DNA from: Betaproteobacteria bacterium | Lineage (GTDB): Bacteria > Pseudomonadota > Gammaproteobacteria > Burkholderiales > Burkholderiaceae_D | Assembly: GCA_016868055.1 (NCBI GenBank) | Contig: VGHX01000009.1 | Coordinates: forward strand, 1 to 55,572 | Length of the DNA stretch: 55,572 nt | Direction of reading: 5' to 3' | Shown here: positions 15,413 through 26,127 of the stretch, one piece after another | Position numbering within the stretch: the first letter of the stretch is position 1 | Layout of the letters: each line of letters opens with the position of its first letter | Program-made: the position numbers and the translations under genes | The notes under the pieces: model-generated | Seen by the model: the letters and a program-made list of their open reading frames with translations, nothing else | What the model was told of the DNA's origin: nothing | Database searches by the model: none

Positions 15413-16753
15413 ATGACAAAAACATTTGGATGGGCGGAGATTATTCGGCTGGGTGCGGTGCAAGCGTCGCTCGGCGCTATCGTCGTTCTGATGACCTCAA
15501 CGCTTAACCGCATCATGGTGGTTGAGCTCGCGCTACCGGCGCTACTACCCGGCGCACTGGTTGCGCTGCACTACCTCGTACAAGTATCACGCCCGCGCAT
15601 GGGCCATGGCTCGGACCAGGGCTCGCGTCGCACGCCATGGATTATCGGCGGCATGGCGGTGCTGGCAATCGGCGCCATCATCGCCACCTTGGCCACGCTG
15701 CTGATGAATGCCTCACCCGTGCTAGGCCTGCTGCTGTCTGTGGCGGGTTTTGTGATGATCGGGCTGGGCGTGGGTGCTGCCGGCACCTCATTGCTGGTGC
15801 TACTCGCCATGCGCGTTGCAGCTGAGCGTCGCGCCGCCGCGGCGACCACGGTGTGGCTGATGATGATCGTGGGCTTTGCTGTTACCGCAGGCACCGCAGG
15901 CCAGCTGCTCGACCCCTACACTCCCGTCAGACTACTCGGCGTGACTATCTCGGTGTGCGCGATGGCGATGGCGATCACCTTGATTGCGCTGTTCCGTGTT
16001 GAGCATGATCCGGGCGACGAAGAATTTCTGCCTCATCACGCCGACGAGCAAGCGCGCGTGGTGCCGTTCCGAGTCGCCTTGAACGAAGTCTGGCAAGAGC
16101 CGCTCGCGCGTCAGTTCACCGTCTTCATCTTTGTGTCGATGCTGGCCTACAGCGCGCAAGATCTGATTCTTGAGCCGTTTGCCGGTACGGTGTTCGGCTA
16201 CACACCGGGTGAATCCACCAGCCTATCGGGCGTACAGCACGCGGGTGTCCTGGTCGGCATGCTGCTAGTGGCATTGGTTGGCAGTCGCTTTGCGCGTGGA
16301 CGCGTTGGCTCGCTGAAACTGTGGTGCGTGGGCGGCTGCATCGCATCGGCGGCTGCACTGGCGGGGCTTGCGGTCGCAGGCCACGTCGGACCACCTTGGC
16401 CACTCAAAGCGAATGTATTTTTAATGGGCGCCGCGAACGGCGCATTCTCGATCGCGGCGATCGGACAAATGATGCGGCTCGCGACCGAGGGGCGCGCTGC
16501 GCGCGAGGGCGTTCGTATGGGTCTGTGGGGCGCAGCGCAAGCGATTGCCTTTGGTTTTGGCGGACTCTTGGGCACTGCAGCCAGTGATCTGGCGCACTGG
16601 TTGATTGCCTCCACCGGAGTAGCTTACGGCAGCGTGTTCGCGCTCGAAGCGGTGCTGTTTATTGCCTCTGCCTTGCTGGCCAGTCGTATGACGATCGGCA
16701 GCAAACCAATAGCCGCTGCGCGTGAACATTCAGCGCAACCTTCTTTCAGCTAG
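15413..16753 (+). CDS. PucC-family MFS protein of the bchG-bchP interval (Bch2/LhaA-like)
   Basis: A 446-residue membrane protein with about twelve segments, of the PucC/LhaA/Bch2 family of major-facilitator-like proteins that assist light-harvesting complex assembly or pigment delivery. Visible family features are TSTLNRIMVVELALPALLPG near the N-terminus and the HYLVQVSRPRMGHGSD-type loop. The position between bchG and bchP is that of orf428/bch2 in other clusters, which decides against LhaA and PucC. The start at 15413 follows the bchG stop by 2 bp with a GGGGGG ribosome site. A longer frame reaching back into bchG is not real. Confidence 0.85.
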   Translation: MTKTFGWAEIIRLGAVQASLGAIVVLMTSTLNRIMVVELALPALLPGALVALHYLVQVSRPRMGHGSDQGSRRTPWIIGGMAVLAIGAIIATLATLLMNASPVLGLLLSVAGFVMIGLGVGAAGTSLLVLLAMRVAAERRAAAATTVWLMMIVGFAVTAGTAGQLLDPYTPVRLLGVTISVCAMAMAITLIALFRVEHDPGDEEFLPHHADEQARVVPFRVALNEVWQEPLARQFTVFIFVSMLAYSAQDLILEPFAGTVFGYTPGESTSLSGVQHAGVLVGMLLVALVGSRFARGRVGSLKLWCVGGCIASAAALAGLAVAGHVGPPWPLKANVFLMGAANGAFSIAAIGQMMRLATEGRAAREGVRMGLWGAAQAIAFGFGGLLGTAASDLAHWLIASTGVAYGSVFALEAVLFIASALLASRMTIGSKPIAAAREHSAQPSFS

Positions 16754-16775
16754 AGCACGTCAACAGGAGCGGAAC

Positions 16776-17960
16776 ATGAACGATATCTATGACGTGGTAG
16801 TGGTCGGCGGCGGGCCAGCCGGTGCGACCGCCGCCAATGATTTATCCCGCAAAGGGCATCGCGTGCTGTTGCTTGATCGGGCTGGTCGCATCAAACCCTG
16901 CGGTGGTGCGATACCTCCACGCGCAATTCAAGACTTTGATATTCCCGATCACTTGCTGGTGGCGAAAGCACGCTCCGCACGCATGATTGCGCCCTCAGGC
17001 TCCAAGGTAGATATACCGATCGAAGGCGGCTTTGTCGGCCTGGTCGATCGCGAGGTGTTTGATGAGTGGCTGCGCGATCGTGCTGCAGATTCAGGCGCAA
17101 CAAGGACCGATGGCAAATTCACCAGTGTCGGCATCGACACCGACGGGGTGCGCACCGTGTGCTACGTCAATGGTGACGATGGTGTCAAGCGGACCGTACG
17201 AACGCGCACAGTGATTGGTGCCGATGGCGCACGCTCAGCGGTGGCGCAGCAAACCGTACCCGGTGCAAACGATACAAAGTACGTGTTTGCGTACCATGAA
17301 ATTGTGAAAGCACCTGAAGTGAAGCCGCAAGACTACGACGGCTCACGCTGTGATGTGTTCTATCAAGGCCATCTGTCACCGGATTTTTATGGCTGGGTGT
17401 TCCCGCACGGTGACACGCTGTCGATCGGTACCGGTAGCGCGGACAAAGGCTTTTCATTACGCAATGCCACTACCTCGCTGCGCACTGCGGTTGGCCTGCA
17501 AGACGCACAAACCGTGCGACGCGAAGGTGCGCCGCTACCAATGAAGCCACTCAAGTGCTGGGATAACGGTCGCGATGTTGTACTGGCGGGTGATGCGGCG
17601 GGCGTTGTCGCGCCTTCTTCAGGCGAAGGCATTTACTACGCCATGGAAGGCGGAAGACTGGCCGCGGATGCGGTGCATGCGTATCTGGCCACCGGTGATG
17701 CAAGTTGTCTGGCCATGGCGCGTAAACGCTTCATGCGCGCGCACGGTCGCGTGTTCTGGGTGCTCGGCATCATGCAGCACTTCTGGTACTCCAGCGACAA
17801 GCGTCGCGAGCGTTTTGTGGCAATGTGCCGCGACAAGGACGTACAGAAACTCACCTTCGATGCCTACATGAATAAACGCCTGGTGCGCTCCAAGCCGTTG
17901 GCGCATGTGAAAATCTTCTTCAAGGATATGGCGCACTTGCTGGGGCTCGCGCGAGTCTGA
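16776..17960 (+). CDS. bchP: Geranylgeranyl reductase (bacteriochlorophyll a)
   Basis: BchP reduces the geranylgeranyl tail of bacteriochlorophyll a to phytyl in three steps, using NADPH and FAD. The 394-residue protein has the N-terminal FAD motif VVVGGGPAGATAANDLSRKGH, the CGGAIPPRAI segment specific to this family, and the second FAD motif LAGDAAGVVAPSSGEGIYYA. The start MNDIYDVVV at 16776 is preceded by AGGAGC; a longer in-frame start lies inside the previous gene. It closes the plus-strand pigment operon. A hairpin GCGGCG-N11-CGCCGC at 17988-18010 lies downstream without a T-run. Confidence 0.95.
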   Translation: MNDIYDVVVVGGGPAGATAANDLSRKGHRVLLLDRAGRIKPCGGAIPPRAIQDFDIPDHLLVAKARSARMIAPSGSKVDIPIEGGFVGLVDREVFDEWLRDRAADSGATRTDGKFTSVGIDTDGVRTVCYVNGDDGVKRTVRTRTVIGADGARSAVAQQTVPGANDTKYVFAYHEIVKAPEVKPQDYDGSRCDVFYQGHLSPDFYGWVFPHGDTLSIGTGSADKGFSLRNATTSLRTAVGLQDAQTVRREGAPLPMKPLKCWDNGRDVVLAGDAAGVVAPSSGEGIYYAMEGGRLAADAVHAYLATGDASCLAMARKRFMRAHGRVFWVLGIMQHFWYSSDKRRERFVAMCRDKDVQKLTFDAYMNKRLVRSKPLAHVKIFFKDMAHLLGLARV

Positions 17961-18017
17961 GCGACGATAGCTATACTGCGTGCACCAGCGGCGACGATGA
18001 TATGCGCCGCATAAGCA

Positions 18018-18161
18018 TTTGAGTCGTGTGAGTTGTTTGAGTCGTTTGAGTCGCGTGAGTCGTTTGAGTCGCGTGAGTCGCGTGAGTCGCGTGAGTCGCG
18101 TGAGTCGCGTGAGTCGTGTGAGTCGTGTGAGTTGTTTAAGTCGTTTCAGTAGTTTGATTGA
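18018..18161. repeat. 16-unit tandem repeat, 9 bp (CGTGAGTCG type)
   Basis: Sixteen 9-bp units run without interruption, from TTTGAGTCG at 18018 to TTTGATTGA at 18161. The central units (about 5-11) are mostly exact CGTGAGTCG, and both edges are degenerate, as expected for an array that expands in its middle. Eleven units contain GAGTC, a GANTC site. In the tspO reading frame the units give TGA stops, so the array is not a coding extension. It ends 11 bp before the tspO ATG and fills most of the bchP-tspO gap. Confidence 0.93.
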
Positions 18162-18172
18162 GCCTACAGTCC

Positions 18173-18655
18173 ATGCAAGCAGATAGCAGTAGTAAAAAAC
18201 CGATCTATATCGCCCTACTACTGTCGTTGCTCGTGGGCGGCCTTGGCGGTGCCGCGACCGAGATCGGGCCTTGGTACTTCCAGCTGCAGAAACCCTCGTG
18301 GCAGCCGCCCGATTGGTTATTTGGGCCGGCGTGGACTACCATTTACATTCTCACCTCAATCGCTGGCGTCAAAGCCTGGCGACGCGCTGACGAGGTGCAG
18401 CATCGTTATTTTCTGGGCGCGCTGCTGCTGAATCTGGTGCTGAATCTTTTCTGGAGTTTGATTTTCTTTACCTCGCAGCGACCGGATATCGCGTTGCTCG
18501 AGGTCGTACCGCTCTGGCTATCGATTTTATTGATGGTGCTGCTGGTGCGAAGCTACTCGCCGCAATCAGCGCTACTCATGTTGCCTTACTTAGGATGGGT
18601 CGCGTTCGCCGCTTACCTGAATTGGACCATCGTCAAGCTGAATGCGCCGTTTTGA
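18173..18655 (+). CDS. tspO: TspO/MBR family tryptophan-rich sensory protein
   Basis: TspO is a membrane protein that binds porphyrins. In Rhodobacter sphaeroides it dampens photosynthesis gene expression under oxygen by acting on tetrapyrrole intermediates that feed the PpsR system. This 160-residue protein has the five expected helices and the conserved Trp/Pro-rich stretch ATEIGPWYFQLQKPSWQPP followed by WLFGPAWT. A C-terminal W-x-x-F-A-A-Y-L-N-W segment is present. The ATG at 18173 lacks a clear ribosome site, and an in-frame TTG at 18158 overlaps the tandem array. It is convergent with cbbY, 6 bp apart. Confidence 0.93.
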   Translation: MQADSSSKKPIYIALLLSLLVGGLGGAATEIGPWYFQLQKPSWQPPDWLFGPAWTTIYILTSIAGVKAWRRADEVQHRYFLGALLLNLVLNLFWSLIFFTSQRPDIALLEVVPLWLSILLMVLLVRSYSPQSALLMLPYLGWVAFAAYLNWTIVKLNAPF

Positions 18656-18661
18656 ATGGAA

Positions 18662-19351
18662 TCACACATGCGCGAGTAGCTCGGTCAACTCACCGACCAG
18701 CAGCTGCGCCTCCTCGAACTGCTCGTCACCAAAAAACTCACTCGCGACAATCACCACATCCAGCCCTGCCCCTTTGGCTGCGAGCAGGCCATTACGGGAG
18801 TCTTCTATCACGCAGCAGTGATCTGGCGCCAAGCCTAACCTTTCGAGCGCAATCAGATACGCCTGCGGGTCAGGCTTTTTAGCGGTCACATCCTCTCCAC
18901 AAACAATCACGCTCGGCTGAGGCAGCGCCAGCGGCTGCAGCGAGTAACGCCACAAGGCATCCCAATTGGCACGGCTAGTCGTGGTGACCACACCCCATGA
19001 AATCGCGTTGGCATGTAGGGCGCGCAATAGCTCAGCGAAACCAGCACGGGCGGGAACCGCACCAGCGGCCATTATCTGCCCGTAATGTGAGTTCTTTGCC
19101 TTGTGTACTAAGGTTAATTGCTCACGCAGCGCCTCTGAGTCTTGACCAATATCTTCAGCGTGACGAAGCAAGCGCTCGAAACCACCCGCAGTCTTTAATA
19201 ATCCGTGATAATCGTCGCGGCTCCAGCGCCATGGCAGGCCAACCTGCTCAAACGCGCGATTAAATGCCGGCAAATGCGCATAGCCCTCGGTTTCGGCAAT
19301 CGTACCGTCCACATCAAACAGCACACAGCGACGCTCACCAAGAGGCCTCAT
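18662..19351 (-). CDS. cbbY: CbbY-type HAD phosphatase (xylulose-1,5-bisphosphatase)
   Basis: CbbY removes xylulose-1,5-bisphosphate, a RuBisCO misfire product that inhibits the enzyme. The 229-residue protein is a HAD hydrolase with the nucleophile motif FDVDGTIAETEG (about 12-23) and a family-type cap (FNRAFEQVGLPWRWSRDDYHGLL). Motif II is VVTTTSR, motif III is K158/K159 in TAKKPDP, and motif IV is IEDSRNG. It is the last gene of the cbb operon, 12 bp after cbbZ. This context favours CbbY over a generic HAD enzyme. Confidence 0.9.
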   Translation of the reverse strand: MRPLGERRCVLFDVDGTIAETEGYAHLPAFNRAFEQVGLPWRWSRDDYHGLLKTAGGFERLLRHAEDIGQDSEALREQLTLVHKAKNSHYGQIMAAGAVPARAGFAELLRALHANAISWGVVTTTSRANWDALWRYSLQPLALPQPSVIVCGEDVTAKKPDPQAYLIALERLGLAPDHCCVIEDSRNGLLAAKGAGLDVVIVASEFFGDEQFEEAQLLVGELTELLAHV

Positions 19352-19363
19352 GATGAGGGATCG

Positions 19364-20020
19364 CTATAGCGCACGAAAGAAACTTGGCACGTCACGGATA
19401 TCGGAGATAACACGGTCCGGCATCGCGTCCTCGATGGGTCGGCCCAGGTTATAGCCATAGTTAACCGCCCAGCACACCACACCGGCCGACTTGGCGGTAG
19501 CGACGTCAATCTCCGAGTCACCGACAAACAGCGCTTCACCCGCGCTCAGACCCATCTGCGCAAGACAATGATCGATCACCGCAGGATTAGGTTTTTTTAC
19601 GGGCAGCGAGTCGCCGCTAATAATCATGTCAAACGAATCGATTAACCCATGCTGCTCCAACACTCGCGCAGTGAAGCGCGACTCTTTGTTGGTTACGATG
19701 GCTTGTTTCAGGCCTGCCTCGCGGGCGCGCTTGAGCGTGTCGAGCACATGCGGGAAGGCGCGGCTGTGCGTACCCGCAGTTTTTTCGTAGTGCATGACGA
19801 AGCGCTCCATCACCTTATCCCAAGGCGCATCCATCGGCCCCTGCGTATGCTGCCAGGCGGTTTTCATCAGCCATCCGGTACCGTGACCGATCCAGTCGCG
19901 AACCTGCTGCTCAGTGACCAGCTCATGGCCGAAATCATGCAGGGTCTGGTTCACCGCTTCGGCAATCTCGCCGGCGGTATCCAACAGCGTGCCATCCAGG
20001 TCGTACATTACGATTGCCAT
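19364..20020 (-). CDS. cbbZ: Phosphoglycolate phosphatase
   Basis: It removes the phosphate from 2-phosphoglycolate, the oxygenation product of RuBisCO. The 218-residue HAD protein has motif I YDLDGTLLDT, motif II VTNKES, motif III VKKPNP and motif IV FVGDSEIDVATAKSAG, with a gph-type helical cap. It lies between the phosphoribulokinase gene (13 bp) and cbbY (12 bp), so its role in the CBB operon is clear. A general gph function is the only realistic alternative. Confidence 0.92.
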   Translation of the reverse strand: MAIVMYDLDGTLLDTAGEIAEAVNQTLHDFGHELVTEQQVRDWIGHGTGWLMKTAWQHTQGPMDAPWDKVMERFVMHYEKTAGTHSRAFPHVLDTLKRAREAGLKQAIVTNKESRFTARVLEQHGLIDSFDMIISGDSLPVKKPNPAVIDHCLAQMGLSAGEALFVGDSEIDVATAKSAGVVCWAVNYGYNLGRPIEDAMPDRVISDIRDVPSFFRAL

Positions 20021-20033
20021 TGCATCCTCCGAT

Positions 20034-20906
20034 TCAGACGCGACGTCTGCGATCCATCAAGCGCAGAATCATCGGGGTAAAGATTAATTGCATAGCCAGG
20101 CCCATTTTCCCGCCCGGTATGACAAAGGTATTTGGTCGCGTCATCCACGACCGCTCGATCATTGAAAGTAAATAAGGGAAGTCGATACCTTTGGGGTCAG
20201 CAAATCGAATCACCACCATGCTCTCGTCGGCACTGGGAATATCTTTCGCGATAAAAGGATTAGAGGTATCTACGGTTGGCACACGCTGAAAATTTACATG
20301 GGTGCGTGAGAACTGCGGACAAATATGGCGGGTGTAATCAGGCATGCGGCGAAGGATGGTATCCATGACCGCTTCTTGCGAGTAACCGCGCATATTTTGA
20401 TCGCGATGCAGCTTTTGTATCCACTCCAGGTTGATAATCGGTACCACACCAACCAGTAAATCAACATGTGACGCAACATCAGCGCCGTCACCGACATAGC
20501 CACCATGCAAGCCTTCATAAAACAGTAACTCGGGCTTATCTTCCATCTCGCGCCACGGCGTAAAAGTACCCGGCTCCTGCCCGAACTCTGCAGCCTCAGC
20601 GTCGTCGTGAATATACTTACGGACACGGCCCTTGCCCGATTCCCCAAAGGTGCGAAACGTATCAGCAAGGTCGCCCAGTAAATTCGCCTCCGGGCTGAAA
20701 TGACTGAAAGAATAATTACCCGCCGCCTGCCGCCGCTTCACTTCTTCGCGCATCTCAAGCCGGTTGAAACGGTGCATTGAATCCCCTTCCAGAATCTGCG
20801 CGCGGATACCCTCGCGGCGGAAGATATGCTGGAAGCTTTTCATGACAGTCGTCGTACCGGCGCCTGAAGAGCCAGTAATTGCGACGATGGGATTTTTTAC
20901 AGACAT
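20034..20906 (-). CDS. cbbP: Phosphoribulokinase
   Basis: It phosphorylates ribulose 5-phosphate to ribulose 1,5-bisphosphate, the RuBisCO substrate. The 290-residue protein is a class I (proteobacterial, octameric) enzyme. It has the P-loop GSSGAGTTT near residue 12, the EGDSMHRF segment with the catalytic Asp, and a FYEGLHGGYV stretch. I start at MSVKNPIVAITG (20906), because the longer frame would begin in the gap without support. It follows the fructose-bisphosphatase gene by 36 bp in the operon. Confidence 0.96.
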   Translation of the reverse strand: MSVKNPIVAITGSSGAGTTTVMKSFQHIFRREGIRAQILEGDSMHRFNRLEMREEVKRRQAAGNYSFSHFSPEANLLGDLADTFRTFGESGKGRVRKYIHDDAEAAEFGQEPGTFTPWREMEDKPELLFYEGLHGGYVGDGADVASHVDLLVGVVPIINLEWIQKLHRDQNMRGYSQEAVMDTILRRMPDYTRHICPQFSRTHVNFQRVPTVDTSNPFIAKDIPSADESMVVIRFADPKGIDFPYLLSMIERSWMTRPNTFVIPGGKMGLAMQLIFTPMILRLMDRRRRV

Positions 20907-20942
20907 TACGAACTCCAATAAAACGATATCCTGGATCTCACA

Positions 20943-22010
20943 TCAATTTGCAAAGAGGGACCGTTCTTGAAACAGCGGCGAGGTGTAGCGCTGATCGGCA
21001 CCACTGTCATAGTCGCGATGGTAGCGCTCGATACGCTCCACCTCGTTACGCGAACCGAGAATGACCGGCACGCGCTGATGAATCTCATCAGGGCTGATAT
21101 CCAGGATGCGTGAGCGACCTGTAGAACCAAGACCGCCCGCCTGCTCCACCACCATGGTCATCGGATTCGCCTCGTACATCAGGCGCAGACGACCCGCCTT
21201 ACTCGGGTCTTTCATGTCGCGCGGGTACATAAACACACCGCCACGCATCAGAATGCGATGCACCTCAGCCACCATGCTGGCAATCCAGCGCATATTGAAA
21301 TCACGAGCACGCACATCATTTTTGCCGGCCTTACACTCAGCGACATAGCGCTGAATCGGAGGCTCCCAGAAGCGCTCATTACTCGCATTAATCGCAAACT
21401 CGCTGGTATCTGCAGGCACCTCGATATGCGGGTGCGTCAAAATGAAATTACCGACTTCTCTATCTAATGTGAAACCGTGCGTGCCTTTACCCACTGTGAT
21501 CACCATCATCGTGGCGGGGCCGTAAATCGCGTAGCCCGCCGCGAGCTGCTCGCTCCCTGGGCGCAGATAATCATCGACCGTTGGCGCTCGGCCGTCAGGC
21601 GCACGCAATATGGAGAAAATAGAACCGACCGAGACGTTGACGTCAATATTCGATGAGCCATCCAACGGATCGAATATTGCAAGAAAGCGGCCGCTACCAT
21701 CTTGCGGATCGATTTCTTGCGGATCATCGACTTCCTCAGAGGCGAGGCCCGCCACTAAACCACCCATCGAAAACGTATTAATAAAAGCGACGTTAGACAG
21801 CACATCCAATTTTTTCTGCGTCTCGCCTTGCACGTTGGTGCTATCCAGACTACCAAGCACGTCACCCAGCATGCCTTTGGACGTCATCGCCGAGATCGCT
21901 TTGATGCAGGCAGCAATATCCACCAGCAGCGCTGCCAGATCACTTTGCTCAGGCGAGCCCTTCAGTTGCTGGATCAGGAATTTGGAAAGCGTGGTACGAC
22001 CCTGATGCAT
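20943..22010 (-). CDS. cbbF: Fructose-1,6-bisphosphatase, class I
   Basis: It hydrolyses fructose 1,6-bisphosphate (and in some CBB operons sedoheptulose 1,7-bisphosphate) during regeneration of ribulose bisphosphate. The 355-residue protein carries FDPLDGSSNIDVNVSVGSIF, the metal-binding Asp motif of class I FBPases, and a GGVFMYPRD stretch near the substrate site. It is the fourth gene of the cbbLSXFPZY unit, 58 bp after cbbX. This is a slightly wider gap than the others, but no terminator is visible in it. Confidence 0.95.
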   Translation of the reverse strand: MHQGRTTLSKFLIQQLKGSPEQSDLAALLVDIAACIKAISAMTSKGMLGDVLGSLDSTNVQGETQKKLDVLSNVAFINTFSMGGLVAGLASEEVDDPQEIDPQDGSGRFLAIFDPLDGSSNIDVNVSVGSIFSILRAPDGRAPTVDDYLRPGSEQLAAGYAIYGPATMMVITVGKGTHGFTLDREVGNFILTHPHIEVPADTSEFAINASNERFWEPPIQRYVAECKAGKNDVRARDFNMRWIASMVAEVHRILMRGGVFMYPRDMKDPSKAGRLRLMYEANPMTMVVEQAGGLGSTGRSRILDISPDEIHQRVPVILGSRNEVERIERYHRDYDSGADQRYTSPLFQERSLFAN

Positions 22011-22068
22011 GGCGATATCCTCAGTGATGATGACAAATGATTGCTACACAGTGCGCTCGTTCGCACAC

Positions 22069-22995
22069 TTACGACGACTGCGCGTCGAGCCCACCCGAAA
22101 AAACACGCGAGGCACGAATATCCTCGGCGCAGATGGTTGATAAAGCGTCCGCATCGACGCTGGCATTACCCGCCATCGCCTGCCGGAAGATGCGATTCGC
22201 CTGGCGCAAACGCGCGCGATCCAGCGCATTGCGAATCGAGCGCGCATTCGCAAAATGCGGCTGCTGCCGACGCAGCTGAATATAGGTCTGCATGACCTGC
22301 TGCGCCTCATCGTCGAGCTTGTAATTCATGGTGCCGACCATACGTGTTGCAATCTGCACCAGCTCGGTCTCGCTGTAGTCCGGAAAATCAATATGATGCG
22401 CGATACGAGACGACATACCGGGGTTGGAACGAAAGAAGGTATCCATGCGGTCCTTGTACCCAGCCAGTATCACCACCAGATCATCGCGGTGATTTTCCAT
22501 CACCTGCAGCAGAATCTCGATCGCCTCCTGACCATAATCCCGCTCATTCTCGGGTCGGTACAGATAATAGGCCTCGTCGATGAATAGTACCCCACCCATC
22601 GCCTTCTTCAGTACTTCTTTGGTCTTGGGAGCGGTGTGGCCGATGTACTGGCCTACCAAATCATCGCGCGTGACGGACACCACATGACCTTTACGCACGT
22701 AACCAAGGCGATGCAGTATCTCCGCCATTCGCATCGCTACCGTGGTCTTGCCGGTGCCGGGATTACCCGTAAAGCACATGTGCAAGCTCGGCGTACCCGC
22801 CTCCAGACCCAACTGGCTGCGTGCCCGCGACACCACCAGAAATGCGGCGATATCACGTATGCGTGCCTTTACCGGCGCCAGACCCACCAGCTCCTTCTCG
22901 AGCGACTCAATGACCGGCTCAATCTCTGCATCGCGCAGTATCTGCTGCAGATCGACCGACGTTGGTGGGGATGCTATGTCAACCGCTTCACTCAT
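22069..22995 (-). CDS. cbbX: CbbX, AAA+ RuBisCO activase (red type)
   Basis: CbbX is the hexameric ATPase that pulls on the C-terminus of inhibited red-type RuBisCO large subunits to release bound sugar phosphates. It is activated by ribulose bisphosphate. The 308-residue protein shows Walker [10 protein letters not shown] (77-85), Walker [14 protein letters not shown], and a later [16 protein letters not shown] arginine-finger region. It follows cbbS by 17 bp, the order seen with form IC enzymes. Presence of CbbX fits the CbbL and CbbS types. Confidence 0.96.
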   Translation of the reverse strand: MSEAVDIASPPTSVDLQQILRDAEIEPVIESLEKELVGLAPVKARIRDIAAFLVVSRARSQLGLEAGTPSLHMCFTGNPGTGKTTVAMRMAEILHRLGYVRKGHVVSVTRDDLVGQYIGHTAPKTKEVLKKAMGGVLFIDEAYYLYRPENERDYGQEAIEILLQVMENHRDDLVVILAGYKDRMDTFFRSNPGMSSRIAHHIDFPDYSETELVQIATRMVGTMNYKLDDEAQQVMQTYIQLRRQQPHFANARSIRNALDRARLRQANRIFRQAMAGNASVDADALSTICAEDIRASRVFSGGLDAQSS

Positions 22996-23012
22996 TACCG
23001 CTGCCTCTCAGA

Positions 23013-23432
23013 TCAGCTGTAACGATGACCGGCCGGACGCGTCGCTGCATAGCTATGCGTGGTGTAACGAATAGTACGACCGTGCTCTTCCGTGCGCTGC
23101 AGACCAAAGCCAGGCTCATGCGAAGGACGCTGCACAATAAAGCTCATCACCATCGATTCCACGCCGCGCGTATTGTCGAAGGCATTGACCTTGATATACG
23201 TCTCGGCATGTTCCTTGCGGCAAGCGTTCACCTCATACAGCACCGCGGCGCCATCGCGCATTTCAAACATGGGGATGCCCCACATATTCCAGTAGCAGTT
23301 ACGTGGATGCGGGTCATCGGTCCATTCAACCGATAAGGCCCAGCCTTTACTAATAGCGTAGTCGACCTGTGCGCGAATCTCTTCGTCAGTCAGGTCAGGC
23401 AAAAAAGAAAATTGCCCTTGGGTGATTTTCAT
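23013..23432 (-). CDS. cbbS: RuBisCO small subunit, red type (form IC)
   Basis: The small subunit caps the large-subunit octamer in form I RuBisCO. It starts [19 protein letters not shown] and is 139 residues long. The extended C-terminus (after about residue 105, ending RPAGHRYS) is the extra beta-hairpin region characteristic of red-type small subunits, which lack the green-type internal loop. The segment [12 protein letters not shown] is conserved. It is separated from cbbL by 91 bp that contain a strong hairpin. Confidence 0.96.
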   Translation of the reverse strand: MKITQGQFSFLPDLTDEEIRAQVDYAISKGWALSVEWTDDPHPRNCYWNMWGIPMFEMRDGAAVLYEVNACRKEHAETYIKVNAFDNTRGVESMVMSFIVQRPSHEPGFGLQRTEEHGRTIRYTTHSYAATRPAGHRYS

Positions 23433-23478
23433 TGTTAATCCTTAGTTCGTAGGTATTTATTCAGTCAGCGCTTAGCAA

Positions 23479-23506
23479 CTGGATCCCGGCGCAGGCCGGG
23501 ATCCAG
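23479..23506. repeat. REP-like perfect hairpin between cbbL and cbbS
   Basis: CTGGATCCCGGC, loop GCAG, then GCCGGGATCCAG: a 12-bp perfect GC-rich stem. Hairpins of this sequence type occur as dispersed repeats in many proteobacterial genomes. It lies downstream of the cbbL stop and upstream of cbbS. No T-run follows on the transcribed strand, so it should not terminate transcription. It could block 3' exonucleases and so stabilise cbbL mRNA. Confidence 0.8.
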
Positions 23507-23523
23507 CATCTCTGCACCTATGT

Positions 23524-25130
<1,607 letters not shown>

Positions 25131-26087
25131 TTGAAGAATTTGAAACTTCTCCGCAATCTCACCTTGCGGCAGCTGCGGGTTTTTCTTGCTGCAGCGCGTC
25201 ATTTAAGCTTTTCAAAGGCCGCCGAGGAATTAAGCCTGACCGCGCCAGCGGTGTCGATGCAGATAAAAGAGATGGAGAGCGATCTCGGCGTAGAGGTATT
25301 TGCGCGCACCGGCCGTCGGGTCGAGCTGACCACCGCCGGAGAGTACTTTCTGGTCTACGCAAAGCGTGTCGCGGTGACGCTGCGCGAGGCTGAAATCACG
25401 CTGGCCAAGCTGCGCGGCGCCGAACCCGGCACGCTTCGCATTGGCTTGGTCAGCACCGCCAAGTATTTTTTGCCGCAATTACTGGCGCGCTTTCGCCAGG
25501 AGCATTTCGGTTTGCAGGTAAGGCTTGAGGTGCGCAACCGCGATCAGATGGTCGAGTTGCTGCGGGATGGCGATATTGATTTGGCAATTATGGGCCGCAC
25601 ACCCGCCGATATGGATACGCGGGTCGAGGTATTCGCCGAGCACCCGCATGCATTCATCGCCCACCCGGATCATCCGCTCGCGCGCGCGCAAGGCATTGCG
25701 CCGATTGCGCTGAACCAGTTTGAGCTGGTCACGCGTGAGCAAGGCTCGGGCACGCGGGTCTTGATGGAGCGCTTCCTGAAGGAACGCGGCCTAACCCCGC
25801 GCATCTCCATGGAGATGTCCTCGAATGAGAGCATCAAGCAAGCAGTGATCGCCAACCTCGGTATATCCTTCGTCTCATTGCACACCGTGGGCCTGGAAGT
25901 CACGCACGACAAAGTAGTGGTGCTCGATATTGACGAGACGCCGATCACGCGTGCGTGGCACGTGGTTGCCCTGAACGGTAGCGCGCAGTCTCCGGCAGCC
26001 GAGGCATTCCGCTATTTTGTGCTTGAGCATGGGGCGGAGATACTAGAGGAACTCCATCCCAACCTGCGTAAGCGCCGCGACGGATAA
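25131..26087 (+). CDS. cbbR: CbbR, LysR-family activator of the cbb operon
   Basis: CbbR activates CBB genes in response to metabolites such as ribulose bisphosphate or NADPH. The protein has an N-terminal winged HTH (LTLRQLRVFLAAARHLSFSKAAEELSLTAPAVS) and a periplasmic-binding-like effector domain. The start is uncertain: a TTG at 25131 (giving about 318 residues) with GGAT upstream is the closest to the usual N-terminus, and a TTG at 25101 is also in frame. No ATG is available near. It is divergent from cbbL, which settles the identity over other LysR regulators. Confidence 0.9.
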   Translation: MKNLKLLRNLTLRQLRVFLAAARHLSFSKAAEELSLTAPAVSMQIKEMESDLGVEVFARTGRRVELTTAGEYFLVYAKRVAVTLREAEITLAKLRGAEPGTLRIGLVSTAKYFLPQLLARFRQEHFGLQVRLEVRNRDQMVELLRDGDIDLAIMGRTPADMDTRVEVFAEHPHAFIAHPDHPLARAQGIAPIALNQFELVTREQGSGTRVLMERFLKERGLTPRISMEMSSNESIKQAVIANLGISFVSLHTVGLEVTHDKVVVLDIDETPITRAWHVVALNGSAQSPAAEAFRYFVLEHGAEILEELHPNLRKRRDG

Positions 26088-26127
26088 TGCATGCCGTCGC
26101 GGGTAAATCAATGACACTTGGCTCGCT

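Noticed and set aside
18018-18161. CRISPR-like array upstream of tspO
   Set aside because: The units are 9 bp long and abut without spacers, and no cas gene is near. It is a simple tandem repeat.
23479-23506. Attenuator-type terminator between cbbL and cbbS
   Set aside because: The stem is strong but no T-run follows on the transcribed strand, so simple intrinsic termination is not supported.
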